Of a stretch of 64,000 nucleotides of DNA, positions 10,240 to 22,606 are shown one piece after another. The DNA comes from Galdieria partita (taxonomy: Eukaryota; Rhodophyta; Bangiophyceae; Galdieriales; Galdieriaceae). The first letter of the stretch is position 1; every line of letters begins with the position of its first letter. Made by a program: the position numbers and the translations under genes. The notes beneath the pieces are model-generated. The model was not told the origin of the DNA. It searched no databases and saw nothing but the letters and a program-made list of their open reading frames with translations. The stretch is taken from NCBI GenBank assembly GCA_025991245.1, contig BQMJ01000034.1:124001-188000 (forward strand), in the 5' to 3' direction.

Positions 10240-10863
10240 TTACTTTTTCATCCACGCCAATAATGTATTCTGTCTCTTAATTTTCTTTTGCAACTGCAAC
10301 AACCCATATACCAAAGCTTCTGCAGTTGGAGGACAACCAGGTACATATATATCTACAGGTACAATACGGTCACAACCACGAACTACTGAATAAGAATAAT
10401 GATAATAACCACCTCCATTTGCACAACTACCCATAGAAATCACCCAACGAGGTTCTGGCATTTGGTCATATACTTTGCGCAATGCTGGTGCCATTTTGTT
10501 GGTAAGCGTTCCAGCTACTATCATTACATCGCTTTGTCTTGGTGAAGGACGAAAGACTATACCCATACGGTCCAAGTCGTACCGTGGGGCAGCAGCGTGC
10601 ATCATCTCTACAGCACAACAAGCTAAACCAAAAGTCATTGGCCACAGAGAATTGCTTCTAGCCCAGTTACAAAGGTCATCTAACTTGGAAACTACGTATT
10701 CTAAGGACCCTTCAGGTTTGGATAAAGGAACAGGTGAGTCTCTTGGTGACAAGGAGGCAAACCCTCTTCTCAAACAGTCAGTCCTCATTGTTGTCTGCTT
10801 TCGTATACAAGAGAGTTGAACAAAACGACTCAACGTCTTGGACAACAGTGCAGTGCTTTTCAT
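10240..10863 (-). CDS. NDUFS7: NADH:ubiquinone oxidoreductase 20 kDa subunit (NDUFS7/PSST)
   Basis: One uninterrupted frame of 207 residues. Residues 1 to about 50 are rich in Ser, Arg and Thr with few acidic residues ([25 protein letters not shown]), a mitochondrial presequence. The mature part is the nuoB/PSST fold: [19 protein letters not shown], with the Cys pair, then [41 protein letters not shown] and [18 protein letters not shown]. The four Cys for cluster N2 are all present. N2 passes electrons to ubiquinone in complex I of the inner mitochondrial membrane. Length matches other eukaryotes. It is divergent from the ASCC3 helicase gene, starts 305 bases apart. Confidence 0.97.
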   Translation of the reverse strand: MKSTALLSKTLSRFVQLSCIRKQTTMRTDCLRRGFASLSPRDSPVPLSKPEGSLEYVVSKLDDLCNWARSNSLWPMTFGLACCAVEMMHAAAPRYDLDRMGIVFRPSPRQSDVMIVAGTLTNKMAPALRKVYDQMPEPRWVISMGSCANGGGYYHYSYSVVRGCDRIVPVDIYVPGCPPTAEALVYGLLQLQKKIKRQNTLLAWMKK

Positions 10864-11168
10864 ATGTTATCCGAGTCTGCAACAACAAAGAACTCAATGT
10901 GGCTTTGACCAATCCAAAATGTGATGAAGAGGAGTTGATAAGTGGGTTTATTTTTTCTTTTATTTGTGAAATACATTTGTATGAAATGGCGCCAAAACAC
11001 AATGATAGGATGAAATAGTTACAATCGTAACTAGAGCTTCATGAAAGAAGAAGATGGGTTTTGGTTGATGTATGGATTGTGTAGATACAAGGAGCAAAGT
11101 AACCACTGAAAACCCTGATTTACCAATTATCTAGTTTATCTAGTTTTTGTTGTTTGAATTTTTGGTCT
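10864..11168. other. Divergent intergenic region
   Basis: The 305 bases between the NDUFS7 and ASCC3 start codons must carry both promoters. A small perfect inverted repeat, AGTTAC-aatc-GTAACT, lies near 11019-11034. I see no RNA gene or further coding frame. Confidence 0.5.
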
Positions 11169-14100
11169 ATGTCGTTTCCACCAAAGTTCCGAAACTATTT
11201 ATTGGCACAAAAAGGCCAGCCTCTCTCAGAAGAGCAACTGGAGCAAGTTGCCCGTCAACGTTGGTCTTTTTTCCAAAGACAGCAATCATCAGCTTCCAGT
11301 AGTAGTACAGTTTGGAGTGAACAAGAAGAGACAGAAATGGTTGATTATCTGTTGTCGCTATTATCGATAATTGCTGCCGTTTCAGGAAGCCCACTGGATG
11401 AGAGACTGGAGCACTCCTTGGTAGCTTTGTTGCGTTGCTATGAAGAATTTTTACACAACGGAGAAAAAGATTGGTTGCAATCAACAGAAGAAGCTTTTCA
11501 GCAATGGATAGTGGACAAGTTGGGTTGGGTTTGGAATAGTCAACAAGTGCAAACCGTATTATCGCTATTGGAACGATTGGCAAGTGATACCAATGTTATG
11601 TTGATTTTTCAACGAGGAGAAGAGAAACGCTTATCGAGACAATTGGAACGGTGTTTTCGTAGAGCGTGCGAAAGGAAACGATGGGAAGACTATTGCAAGT
11701 CATCAAATAGTGAGTTTCTTGCAGTGGGTCAACCAAAAGTACCGGATGCGACACAAGAATGGTTGAATTGCTATCCAGAGTGGAACAGTGAATTTGAACA
11801 ACAAGTATTGCAAAAGGTGGAAGAGATACGGAGACGTTTGAATCACGAAGAAACTTTGTCTCCTGTACAAGAGATTTATGGCAAATGTAGAGAGTTTTTT
11901 CGACGCACATATTTTCTGAATGACCAGCAACCCATAACATCAGAAGAAGAACAAAAGATCTCTGATGATTGTATGCAATCTATTTTTAATATACTTGCAA
12001 CATCGCAAAGTTCAGAACAGCTACAGGAACAGCTTTTTGATTTAGTCGGCGATTTTGAGTTGGTCTCTGAACTCTTGCAGCATCGAGAAGAGTTGATTAG
12101 CGTTTATTATCCAAAGGAAAAAGTTGGATATGTACAGAATGCCTCTTCTTTGGTTGAAAGTTCGAATCCTACCCATGCTTCTTCCATACGTGATATCCCA
12201 TCGTTGTTATCAGAACGATTGGAAAGCTTATCTGTCCAAGGAGAGAATGGCTACTATGGAAGTGAACCATTCTTAAAATTGAGTTTACCGAAAGGAAGTA
12301 CGCGTCAAAGTCATGTAGGTTATGAAGAATATTGGATACCACCAGCTAGTCATAGAGTATCGGATGAGGATAATCTTTTGAGGGTATCACAAGAAATAGA
12401 TTCCTGTTTTCTTCCAGTTTTCGAAGACATTGACTTTTTGAATCCTATTCAATCCAAAGTGTTTTATACTGCTTATCACACCAATGAGAACCTGTTAATT
12501 AGCGCTCCAACAGGAGCAGGTAAAACCAACATTGCTTTATTGACTGTTCTTCATGTATTGAAAGATAAATGGATTCATCATCAAGCAACAGATGGACCTC
12601 ATATTGTTTATGTTGCTCCCATGAAAGCTTTGGCTTCTGAAGTTGTCGAGAATTTTCAACGACGCTTAAAATGTTTGGGAGTCGTCGTACAAGAAATGAC
12701 TGGAGATATGCAATTGAGTTATCAAGAAGCGAAAAAGACGGATATGATTGTTACCACTCCTGAGAAATGGGATATCGTTACTCGCAAAGGTACCGATGGT
12801 TCAGATGATTCCAGTATTCATGCAAATTTGAAACTTTTGATTATCGACGAAATTCATTTGTTGCATGAACTTCGTGGAGTTATTTTAGAAGCAGTGGTTG
12901 CAAGGACCTTGAAAATGGTGGAAACAAGTCAAAGAATGATAAGACTGGTTGGTTTATCAGCAACATTACCCAACTATGAAGATATTGCAGAATTCTTAAG
13001 AGTGAATAGAGACCAAGGTTTGTATTATTTTGATGCTTCTTATAGACCCGTTCCTTTGTCTTTAACATTCATTGGTTTGAGTTCTCGTCTACCAGAAGAG
13101 GAAGAAAAACCACAAGAAGAACAACAAGAGGAAAACTTGAATGGAGCAAACAAAAGGAAGACAAAGAAAAAGACTGATCTTGTACAACTGCGTCAAGAAT
13201 GGATGAACAAGCTCTGTTTTGAACAATTACACAAATTTCTACAACATCAACAACAAGTCTTGGTATTTGTTCATTCCAGGCAAGATACCTCGAGGACAGC
13301 GAGAGCATTTCTTCAATATATCAACAGACATGGTCTTTCTCACTTATTGGATGATTCAGATCAGAAGTCAACTGACCAAATAAAGGTGGCCCAGTTCAAA
13401 TCTTCCGATTTGAGAGAGTTTGTTCCATCAAACGTTGCTATTCATCATGCGGGATTGTTACGTTCTGATCGTTCATATGTTGAAGAACTCTTTCGACAGG
13501 GCTTGTTACGAGTTGTCATATGTACCGCAACTTTGGCATGGGGAGTCAATCTTCCAGCGCATGCTGTAATCATTAAAGGAACACAAATCTATGATGCTTC
13601 TCGTGGTGGTTTTACTGAATTAAGTATGTTGGATGTTATGCAAATATTTGGACGAGCAGGTAGACCTCAATTTGACACTCAAGGAGAAGCAGTAATGATT
13701 ACCACCCATCAGCAGTTGCCATTTTATTTAAGATTGCTTACTAGTCAATTACCTATTGAAAGTCAGTTGTGTCATTTGAATTGTTTAGCAGACCATTTGA
13801 ATGCAGAGATTGTACTTGGAAATATTTCCAATGTGATGCAAGGAGTAGAATGGTTAGAATACACCTATCTTGCCACTCGAATGCGTAAGAATCCCTTGGC
13901 TTATGGAATTTCTTGGCAAGAATTGTTGTATGATCCCAGTTTGATGACCAAAAAGCGTGAAATGATCATAGCAAGTGCCAAAATATTAGATGAATCCAGA
14001 ATGATTCGTTTTGATCCTTTAGATGAGGTGTTTTATAGTACCGAGTTGGGCAGGATTGCTTCCCATTTCTATGTTTGTAATGGAACGATACACAAATGGA

Positions 14101-17100
14101 ACGAGATGCTGAGAGCAGATTTAAGTGACTCGGAAGTTATTCGAGCTTTGAGTATGGCAGATGAAATGGAAACTATAAAATTTCGAGATGATGAATTGCC
14201 CGAGTTGCAACAGTTATCGCAAAAATGTCCTATTCGTATTCTTGGCGCATTGGAACATTCCAAAGTGGTGATTCTTTTACAAAGTTATATTTCGAGGTTG
14301 CCTGTTCATGCTTCAGCTTTGATATCCGATACTTATTTTATAATACAAAACGCTGGCCGATTGGCACAAGCTTTATTTGAAATCGTTTTAGGAAGAGCAT
14401 GGCCTAGTCTTTCTTATACAATCTTGCAATTGTGTCGTTCAATACAACGTCGAATATGGCCATTTCAACATCCGCTCCGTCAATTGGCGGGTGGAGATGG
14501 AGAGCGAAAGAAACATTCGTCCAACAAGCATCCTCATATATCTGCAGAAATTTGTTACAAGTTGGAACAATTAGGTCCTAGTGGAGAATTTTCTCATTTA
14601 ATAGAACTTGGTGTTGATGAGTTGTCTAGTGCACTTCGAGCACCTCAAGCAGCTAAGAATGTAATGCGTTGTATATCTTTGATACCTCAAATCTTTTTAG
14701 AAGCAGAAGCATATCCATTGACATCCACTGTTATTCAAATACAGTTATCATGGAAACCACATTTTTACTGGAACGATCATTTACATGGTATATTAGAGCA
14801 AAGTCAAGAAAGACATCCGGAAAGTTGGTGGTTATGGGTAGAAGATACCGAAACCGAACAAATTTATCATTCGGAACAAATTTCGGTAACCAAACGATTA
14901 GCTCAAGACTATTGGAAGCATCCAGATAAGGAACCACAAATAAGGAGTTTTTCTATTGCTGTTTATGAACCCATTTCTCCGCAATATGTGATTCGTGCTT
15001 GTTCTGCCAATTGGCATGGCGCAGATACTGTCGTTGCTATCTCTTTTTATGGGTTGCAGTTGCCTCGACATGAAACTGTGTACTCGAGTTTGTTGGATTT
15101 GCAACCTTTGCATCGCTCTTGTTTGTTTTTAGGTAGTCATTTGGAACAAATTTTGTATCCCAATATTCGTTACTTTAATCCATTGCAAACTCAAGTTTTT
15201 CATGTCGCTTATCATACTGATGAAAATATACTATTTGCTGCTCCAACCGGTTCAGGTAAAACGGCTATAGCAGAATTTGCAATGCTACGTTGTATGAGAA
15301 GTACAAAGGAAAGAGGTATCATGGGACGTCCTGGCCTCATTGTATATATTGCACCTTTGAAAGCTTTGGTACGGGAAAGAGCGCAAGATTGGAGAAAACG
15401 TTTCGGTGACCCTAGTTTGGGTAAAGTAATTATCGAATTGACTGGAGAGGATTCGCCTGGTAATATTTCAACAGCATTGAAATATGCAGATATCATTTGT
15501 ACTACACCTGAAAAGTGGGATTCCATATCTAGAGGTTGGAGAAGAAGAAAGCAAGTACTTGAAGTAACTTTGTATATATTAGATGAAGTACATTTGTTGG
15601 GTTCTGAAAGGGGACCCGTATTGGAAATGATCGTCTCTCGTGCGAAAAGATTAGCATTGAAGCATAATATTCCTGTGAGGTGGATTGCTTTATCCACGGC
15701 GTTGGCCAATCCTGTTGACTTGGCTAGTTGGTTGGGAGTGGAAGAAGTAGGAATGTTCAATTTTCGTCCTAGTGTTCGTCCTGTACCTTGTGAAGTTCAT
15801 ATTATGGGAGTTGCAGGTAAACATTACAGTCCGAGAATGACTGCTATGAACAAACCAGCCTATCAAGCTATTCGACAATATTCACCTCATAAACCTGTGC
15901 TTATCTTTGTTTCTTCGAGAAGACAAACCAGAAGAACAGCTTTAGAAATGATTCGATGTGCAGCATCCGATGGAAATCCTCATTTCTTTCTTAAATCCGA
16001 TATCTCCAAAGAATTGGCATCCATTGAAGACTCCAGTTTGAAGAGTACTTTGGAGTACGGTGTAGGCATTCATCATGGAGGTTTATTAGAAAATGACCGC
16101 ATAGTAGTTGAACAACTTTTCTCTTTGGGTAAGATTCATTTGTTGGTTTGTACTGCAACTTTGGCTTGGGGAGTCAATCTTCCTGCACATTTGGTTATCA
16201 TCAAAGGAACTGAATATTATGATGCCAAATCGAAAACTTATATAGATATGCCGATTACAGATATTCTTCAAATGATGGTAAGCCTTGCTGTAGAATATTG
16301 GTTGTTCTTGATATTTATATGGTATAGGGTCGTGCTGGTCGTCCTCAATATGATGATAAATGTTTTGCTTTCATTCTAGTTCACGAACCCAAAAAGAACT
16401 TTTACAAGAAGTTTTTATATGAGCCATTCCCCGTAGAGTCCAATTTATGGAAGCAGTTGGAAGATCCTATCAACGCTGAAGTAGCTGGAGGATGGATTCG
16501 AACTGCACAAGACGCTGTAGATTTCCTTACTTGGAGTTTCTTTTTCCGACGATTGTTATGTAACCCTGCTTATTATCATTTACAGCATGTGAGTGCTAAA
16601 GATATATCGGAATATACATCTCGTCTGGTACAAAATATTTTGCAACGATTGGAGAAGGAAAACTGTATTACTATTTATTCAAGAGAAGGTGGTGAAGTGG
16701 ATGACGATACACCAAAACGTTGGTTGGAACCCGAAATGGAAAGACAACATCAACAAATTGTGAATGCCTTACAATCCACGCGTACTATCCATCTTTCGCC
16801 TATTGTCGTATCCACGTTTTTAGGAAAAGTTGCGACTTTTTATTACTTGTCCTATAAAAGCGTTGGGTGGTTGGGCAAAGTATGGACCCAAGGAGCATCT
16901 TTTATGACGGTTCTTATATGGTTGACAAGTTGCGAAGAATTTTCCGACATTCCTGTGAGACATAATGAAGATAACGTCAATGCGCTATTACTACAAGAAA
17001 TTCAACAACAAATTGCCACTTTTGCCCATCCAACTTTTGTAGCTTGTGCCTCTTTATATCAAGAAACTGTTACCGTGTTGGAAAGAACTCATCAAACGGG

Positions 17101-17872
17101 CGATATGGAAGACCCTCATTGTAAAGCGTTGTTATTATTTTGTGCTCATATGAGTCGTTGTTCATTTTCTGTGGTGGATTATTATACCGATTTGTTGACA
17201 GCTTTGGAACAAGCTGGACGAGTCTTGCAAGCAATGATCGATATTGCTGTACAACGCGATGACCTTGTCACAGCTATTGCTTGTATACATTTGAGTCAAT
17301 GTTTATCTCAAGGTTGTTGGCCTTGGGAGTTTACATTTTCTAGAATACTTGAAACCCATTTACCTGATTGCGATCGGTTATGGTTGTTACAAGAATGTGG
17401 GATCAAAGAAACAGGTCAGGACTTTTATATGAATTGGAAAGACAGAAAAGCGTCTTGGTTAGAACCACTTGAAGAAAGTCAGCGACAGACATTGCAAAGA
17501 TTATACTCTACTGTACCAGTTGTACGAATGCAAGCGCAATGGAATGTGGAGGATCATAGCATTCAGGTGAACTTGAATGACAACAAACAGCATCGTGGTC
17601 TTTGGATGTATTCTTTGAAGAGGAGAGCCAATCAAGAAACTTGGTATTTACTGCTGATAGACACAACCAGTGGCAGAATAGGAGCATTTCGAAGAATTCG
17701 ATCATCCAAAAGAATTTCAACAAAGGTATTGTATCCAGAGAATCGTTGGACGAAAGAATCGTCAGCGCTTCTTTTACTATCGGCAACTTATCGCGGAGTT
17801 GATCAAATGTGGCGTTGGTCAGACAGCAAAACTCGGTTTTTGTCTAGTTGTCAAGTTTCATGGAGTGAATAA
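11169..17872 (+). CDS. ASCC3: Ski2-like double-cassette helicase ASCC3/SLH1
   Basis: Two exons (11169..16277, 16328..17872) give 2217 residues, the size of human ASCC3 (about 2200). The first cassette has Walker A APTGAGKTN near residue 445 and DEIH near 559; the second has APTGSGKTA near 1357 and DEVH near 1471, each followed by a Sec63-type region. Blocks such as SATLPNYEDIAEFL, YYFDASYRPVPL, then HYSPRMTAMNKPAYQAIR and VLIFVSSRRQTRRTALE favour ASCC3/Slh1 over the splicing helicase Brr2. In other eukaryotes this protein is the motor of the complex that splits stalled, ubiquitinated ribosomes and assists alkylation repair. Both nucleotide sites look intact. The single 50-nt intron falls inside motif VI of the second cassette (LQMM, then GRAGRPQ). 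Confidence 0.93.
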
Positions 17873-17911
17873 AAACTTGGCTACTCATTTTATTATGGTA
17901 ACATGGCTCCC

Positions 17912-19096
17912 TCACAAAATATCCTTTTCAATAGTGTGCCATAGATATTCCGCTATTTTACTTTGCGCTGCAGGCACGGGGTGAAATGCGGATACTCCAT
18001 AGTTGCCTTGAGGAGCAACGGGACCTAACGATGCTAAAATAGGGACTTGCGAAAAGAACGTCTCAATATCTTGTTCCAACGAGACTGTCGGACCATACGC
18101 CCACTCTTCATGACCGCTGCAATATTCATGATGTTTCATCAACCCGCGAATATCATTCACATAAACGCTGCTGTGGGCAGCTGCAGCGAGCACTTTGGAG
18201 TTGAGTTCTTCCAACAACCGCTTAATTTCCACTATTTTGGAACTGTTGTCCACCAAACCAGCCATATCGGGACACTGTAAGAGACTGTTTTCATTCGTCG
18301 GATTCAAAGGTGAGTAATAGGTTTGTACGATGATACACGGTGTTTTGTGAATAGCGGCACTAATATTCCCTTTGAGATAACCTATAGCTTTGATATATTC
18401 AGTAGAAGTAAATACTCGAGTGCCTGTTGACGAAGAAGAAGAAGATAAATTCAGTTGCTGTACGGTATCCAGCACATTTTGTAAAGAAACACCGACGTCA
18501 AGTGAAACTTGATAAATAGCTGTATCGACCAAAATCTGAGCAATATACTGTTCATACGCTTGTTTCACGACACCTGCAATCTCTTCCAAAGGTGTTGGCT
18601 GCCCGTCATCTGCACCAAAACTCAACACAACCACAGGAATGTCATTTTCCGACCAAGAAATTGCCGACCAACTATCAATTAGTTGCTGCATTTGAGAAAC
18701 CGTTGCATTTTTGGAAAGCTGAGGTTCTAAGAGACCACTATGAATGGAACCACCTGTACAAGCAAAGTTGTATACTTCTACACTGGCTTTGGACTCGTTG
18801 ACGTAAAAAGGTAGCTGAAAAACGGACGCAAAAGGAGAACGATGACACTCGGGATAAGGTCCTAGCCAGTTTGGATGAAGATCTGTTGGTCCATTCCATA
18901 TCCTGCGAAGATACTGAATGGCATAGTTGGGACTCGTGGTGTAACAGGGATTATAGGTTAACCCATACAGAGTACCTTCTCCAGAAGCTACAGAATCACC
19001 CAAAGCAGCAACTCGAAGGTTCGGTTTGGCTTCTACTCGATAAATAAAGAAACATAACAAGAATGATGATATAAGAACGCTACTAAACCAATTCAT
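17912..19096 (-). CDS. Secreted SGNH/GDSL-type hydrolase
   Basis: A single-exon frame of 394 residues. Residues 1-23 are a clear signal peptide or anchor (LISSFLLCFFIYRVEA). The SGNH blocks follow: block I ALGDSVASGEG with the candidate nucleophile Ser, block II Gly in FACTGGSIHSG, a block III-like SFGADDG in place of the usual GxND, and block V AFHP with the candidate His. Several N-glycosylation sequons are present (NES, NAT, NLS, NIS). This suggests an esterase or lipase acting in the secretory route, wall or medium; the substrate is unknown. The lack of introns in a region where most genes have several could reflect transfer from bacteria or fungi, but base composition alone does not prove it. 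The stop lies 39 bases from the convergent ASCC3 stop. Confidence 0.8.
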   Translation of the reverse strand: MNWFSSVLISSFLLCFFIYRVEAKPNLRVAALGDSVASGEGTLYGLTYNPCYTTSPNYAIQYLRRIWNGPTDLHPNWLGPYPECHRSPFASVFQLPFYVNESKASVEVYNFACTGGSIHSGLLEPQLSKNATVSQMQQLIDSWSAISWSENDIPVVVLSFGADDGQPTPLEEIAGVVKQAYEQYIAQILVDTAIYQVSLDVGVSLQNVLDTVQQLNLSSSSSSTGTRVFTSTEYIKAIGYLKGNISAAIHKTPCIIVQTYYSPLNPTNENSLLQCPDMAGLVDNSSKIVEIKRLLEELNSKVLAAAAHSSVYVNDIRGLMKHHEYCSGHEEWAYGPTVSLEQDIETFFSQVPILASLGPVAPQGNYGVSAFHPVPAAQSKIAEYLWHTIEKDIL

Positions 19097-20493
19097 TGTT
19101 GTAGTATAAAATTTTAACTAATCCTGTAAAAAGGTAAATTAGAGTAGGTGCGTACCTCCCGCAACGATGTCCAGTAGAATTACATCAAACTAGGTCATAA
19201 TGACCAGGTGATGTAGCAGCCAGTAGATAACGATTCCAGACAAGAAGATAAAGTATTCTAAACCGAAATCTTAAGCGTTATCAAGATTCTTTTACAAACT
19301 CGAAGATGAAAGCCTGATTTTGACGATATTCCAAAACTTAGCCAAAAAATCAATGAAACATAGTAATAGCATTGAAAAACAGCGAAAAGAAGCACAGATT
19401 TCTCCTACAGAATATGTTGTAAACCTTTTAGATAATTTCTAAACCATCATTAAAGAAAATTTTGAGAAGCGTCCTATAAGTAAACTTTCAGGTAAATGTA
19501 GGCTCCATTGTTTAAGCAAAAAAAAGAGACAAAGAACGGTACCCTGTAGCAGTTTCACCGAGATTCATTTTAAACAACTGGTGACAAGCTGACATAATGA
19601 TGTAACATGCTCTTGAATATAAAAAAAGAGCTACATCTGGTTACATCTAACACTCTCTTAGACTTCAAGAGAGGAAAGAAAGATTTTTGGATAACAGAAG
19701 AAAGATTGTTGAATCCAGCATGGAATAGAGCTGCATAAAAAATATTAAATTTGATTTAGAAAATGACAATGCGAATGAATAAGTTTAATGATATTTTAAC
19801 GATTGAGGTTAAAGGACAAGTCAATGATAAATAATTTATTTAATTATTTATCTAAAAATAATTGATCCCAGCAATAAATTGAAATCATTGAATTTATTTC
19901 AATTATAACAGTTCATTATTAAATGAACAAAAATAAATCTTCCCAGGAATAAAAATTTCTGAAAGAGTAAAATTTATAGAAATAAATGTTGAACAGACCC
20001 CACATTAGTCAATGATATTGACTAATAGAATTCATATAATTGACGGATTTTTTAAAATGCAATAGACGACAAGTAGAGTCCAATTCTGTGTGCATATAAT
20101 CAAATCCTAAGGTGCTCTTATGCCCAACATTCACTCTGATTAATAACAATTTTCAAAAAGCTACGTTTCCGAACTTAGCGAATTTCCTAGTTTAAGAAAA
20201 CTTTTGTGAAATTAATAAGTTACATTGTTCTCACTTTACTTGAGCACTGCTTATATTTCACGTGAAGTTTTTCTTTGTGATTGCAATGAAAGATACCTCC
20301 TAGTGAAGCTATGCCGTCTTATTGTGAGATAGTCCTCTGAGTGCAAAGACTGCTCTTTGGAGACAAGATTCTATCCAGTTGAAACATAATAAAGTTGCAA
20401 TCTGTCTAACCATCGAGTATATGATATGCGTGCTCGAAGTCAATCTTCTCTTTCGTAAGTCCAACAGACATATAGAAACACAACTCATTTCAT
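19097..20493. other. Gene-poor AT-rich region with a cluster of short inverted repeats
   Basis: This is the longest stretch without a convincing gene. All six frames are broken often. It holds at least six short perfect inverted repeats: 19193-19205 (6-bp arms, 1-nt loop), 19599-19637 (two 6-bp stems split by a 4-nt bulge), 19826-19852 (11-bp arms, 5-nt loop), 19877-19904 (9-bp arms), 19911-19928 (7-bp arms) and 20004-20026 (10-bp arms, 3-nt loop). I recognise no RNA family and no terminal repeats of a mobile element. Most of these arms are AT-rich, where chance palindromes are common, so the cluster could be partly background. Confidence 0.5.
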
Positions 20494-20762
20494 TTATTGC
20501 TTGGACTCTTCTTCCCAACCGAGCTGTTTCTTTATGAAATCGTACGGCTCTTAGCATCGGATTACATCACCAAAACCGTGAACCTTAGAAGCAGCGACTT
20601 ACCAATAAACCAAAACAACGCGAGGCCGGCTACTAAACCCCATCGACAAGCCGCACCTGTATCCGGCACTTTCCATCTTCTTACCACCCATTGTGCTTTT
20701 GGGAATATTTTAGGTAGTTCGGGGGACGTAAAGTCTGCCTCCTTGAAGTTGAATCGTGCCAT
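20494..20762 (-). CDS. Small single-TM mitochondrial protein, QCR10/UQCR11-like
   Basis: Two exons (20762..20603, 20549..20494) with a 53-nt GT-AG intron give 71 residues. The layout is a short N-terminus, WVVRRWKVPDTGAACRWG, one hydrophobic helix GLVAGLALFWFI, then EPYDFIKKQLGW and an acidic-basic tail. This resembles the smallest cytochrome bc1 complex subunit of plants (WG...G..W...P...IKK) and animal UQCR11 (WVP....WG...G..W). That would place it in complex III of the inner membrane. Similarity is short, so another small respiratory subunit cannot be excluded. The acceptor at 20550 is chosen because it yields the conserved-looking tail; a shifted acceptor gives a longer basic tail. Confidence 0.5.
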
Positions 20763-21035
20763 TGTGTATTCTATGCCAACCCAATGTGAGGTAGGGCCAA
20801 CGTTGAAGAGAACAAGAAGAATAATTGTAAGGAAATCAGGGTTTCTTGATAAAGGGTAAGCAGTATCGAGTTGTGTACCAATAGTCAACAACTAGACAAT
20901 TTTCCTAATTTTGAAGAACTTACAAGACATTTTCTTTTCCAATGGGTGTATATTTATTTTCACAAAGTATATCTACCATTTGATGATTGGCATCATTGTG
21001 TACAACCATTCAACCCAATATTCCTTGTAAGAGCT

Positions 21036-22134
21036 ATGCCTCAACAGCGTTTGAAGAGAGCCAGTGAAGAACCACAATCCACAGACCAACGTAAGTAATC
21101 TATTTTTCCAATCTAGAAAACTACAGAAACAAGACAACACAGAAGTAGGTCCATATCAAGAACTTTCAGAGTCGTTTGTGAACATACCACTTTCGTCACA
21201 ACAGCCACAAGATAGTCGCTCTCCTTTTGTTTTGGAAGATGAAGAGCTATTTTCTTCAGCTCTTCGACGTCAAACTGAAAAAGAGTGTTCTTCCGAGTCG
21301 CAAGTGGATAATCTGTGGGAGATGTTGGGTTCTTCTGATGGAAGTGGTGTGAGTAAAGATGACATTCGTATGCTTTTACATATTTATGATGGAGACGTGG
21401 ATAGAGTAGCCAGTTGTTTATTAGAGCAGGATTTCTCTTCGTTACAGTTGGTGAAGGACTTTCAGTTGGCCCAAACGCTTCAAGAAGAAGAACAACGCAG
21501 TTCTACTCATATTCAACAAGACGATGATACGATTACTGATAGTGGAACACCACTTCCAGCTTCTTCACGTGAGCGTTTTATTCATTCTGTCAAGGAAATT
21601 TTGATTCCTCAACTTGCCAACGAACTGGTTGGAATGCGTTTTCCGGACATAGAAAACGATGGACAGAAATACGAGTATCATTTACGGAATCTTTCATTGG
21701 AGTTGTTAAATATTCCTATTGGTCGAGTGCAAGTTACTATGACACATCCCGATATTCATGTGGATTGTGAAGACGTAGAGTTGAAGATAAGCATTGGCCA
21801 TTGGGAATATTGTAGAAAAGGCACTCTGAGTTTTCAAGATGATGGCCAAGCAGTTTGTATATTAAGTGGTATTCATGTTGGTTTGATTATTCGGTCTTAT
21901 TTGGAACAAGAACAAGAGTTGCCACACTTGGGTGTGCGTAAGTGTACCGTTTCAGTAGGAGAATTGCATTTTCGATTCACAGGTACAAAGGCTAGTTGGT
22001 TGTATAATTTATTGTCTAGTCTATTTCAAAGTCAGTTGAAAAAGAATGTCGAAGCTGTATTACAAACAACCGTTTCCAATGCTGTAAGTAGTCAATTGAA
22101 TCAGTGGACGCAATGGATATTTGCTGCTCCATGA
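21036..22134 (+). CDS. UBA/CUE-like plus TULIP (BPI/SMP-like) lipid-binding protein
   Basis: Exons 21036..21090 and 21134..22134 give 351 residues. After a polar N-terminus, residues about 85-130 look like a UBA/CUE-type three-helix domain (DDIRMLLHIYDGDVDRVASCLLEQ). The C-terminal 200 residues, starting near ERFIHSVKEILIPQLANELVGM, have the amphipathic strand-helix pattern of one TULIP half-barrel as in BPI/LBP proteins (EYHLRNLSLELLNIPIG, then VDCEDVELKIS), ending in an amphipathic helix. TULIP domains bind single lipids and often move them between membranes. There is no signal peptide, so a cytosolic role is inferred. Of several possible splices only the 43-nt intron with acceptor at 21133 keeps frame with a normal intron length. 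Confidence 0.6.
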
Positions 22135-22606
22135 GTAGAATATGACTTTTCACACCAACTTTGGCGTTTCAATAAACTCAAAGTTGTTCAACGAAAGAAA
22201 TGAAATACAAAGAGTCGACGTTGTGGGTTGGTACAATGGAGTGACCTCAACTCCTCTTGAGTTGTACTATAAGCTATTATGAATAGGATACCAAAAACGT
22301 GTTGATAACGAGTATTCTTGTAATAGTATGTGCAACTTTGTTATTTCTTTATGGGATAATTCGGCATTACAAAAGATACAAAAACACTTGTGGGGCTTAT
22401 TCAACAAGTTTTCAAAAGGCAAGACATCGATTGAAAGATGAGAGAAAGATAGCGATGATGATTGGACAACACGTGAAGAGTTTCCACAATATGCCAAAAG
22501 ATAGAAATGAGTGAACCAATTGCTAAACCCAATAGGAGATAGAAATCTTCGATCGTCCATTCCATCCTCCTCTTTCCACGTACTTTCCGCACCCTCAAGT
22601 CAATCT
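22135..22606. other. Intergenic region, 472 bases
   Basis: It lies between two plus-strand genes. A short frame near 22299-22514 would encode a hydrophobic helix followed by a basic stretch, but it opens with GTG, has a stop just upstream and no ATG before the helix, so it is not reported as a gene. It could be part of an unrecognised 5' exon of the FkbM-type gene. Confidence 0.4.

Noticed and set aside
12150-12180. GTTCGAATCC motif resembling a tRNA T-loop
   Set aside because: It lies inside conserved ASCC3 coding sequence and has no matching arms.
19097-20493. Decayed mobile element
   Set aside because: No terminal repeats, target-site duplications or protein remnants could be recognised; only short hairpins are seen.
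22299-22514. Short frame with one strong hydrophobic helix and basic tail upstream of the FkbM-type gene
   Set aside because: It opens with GTG, is closed by a stop just upstream, has no ATG before the helix, and cannot be spliced in frame to the next gene with obvious sites.
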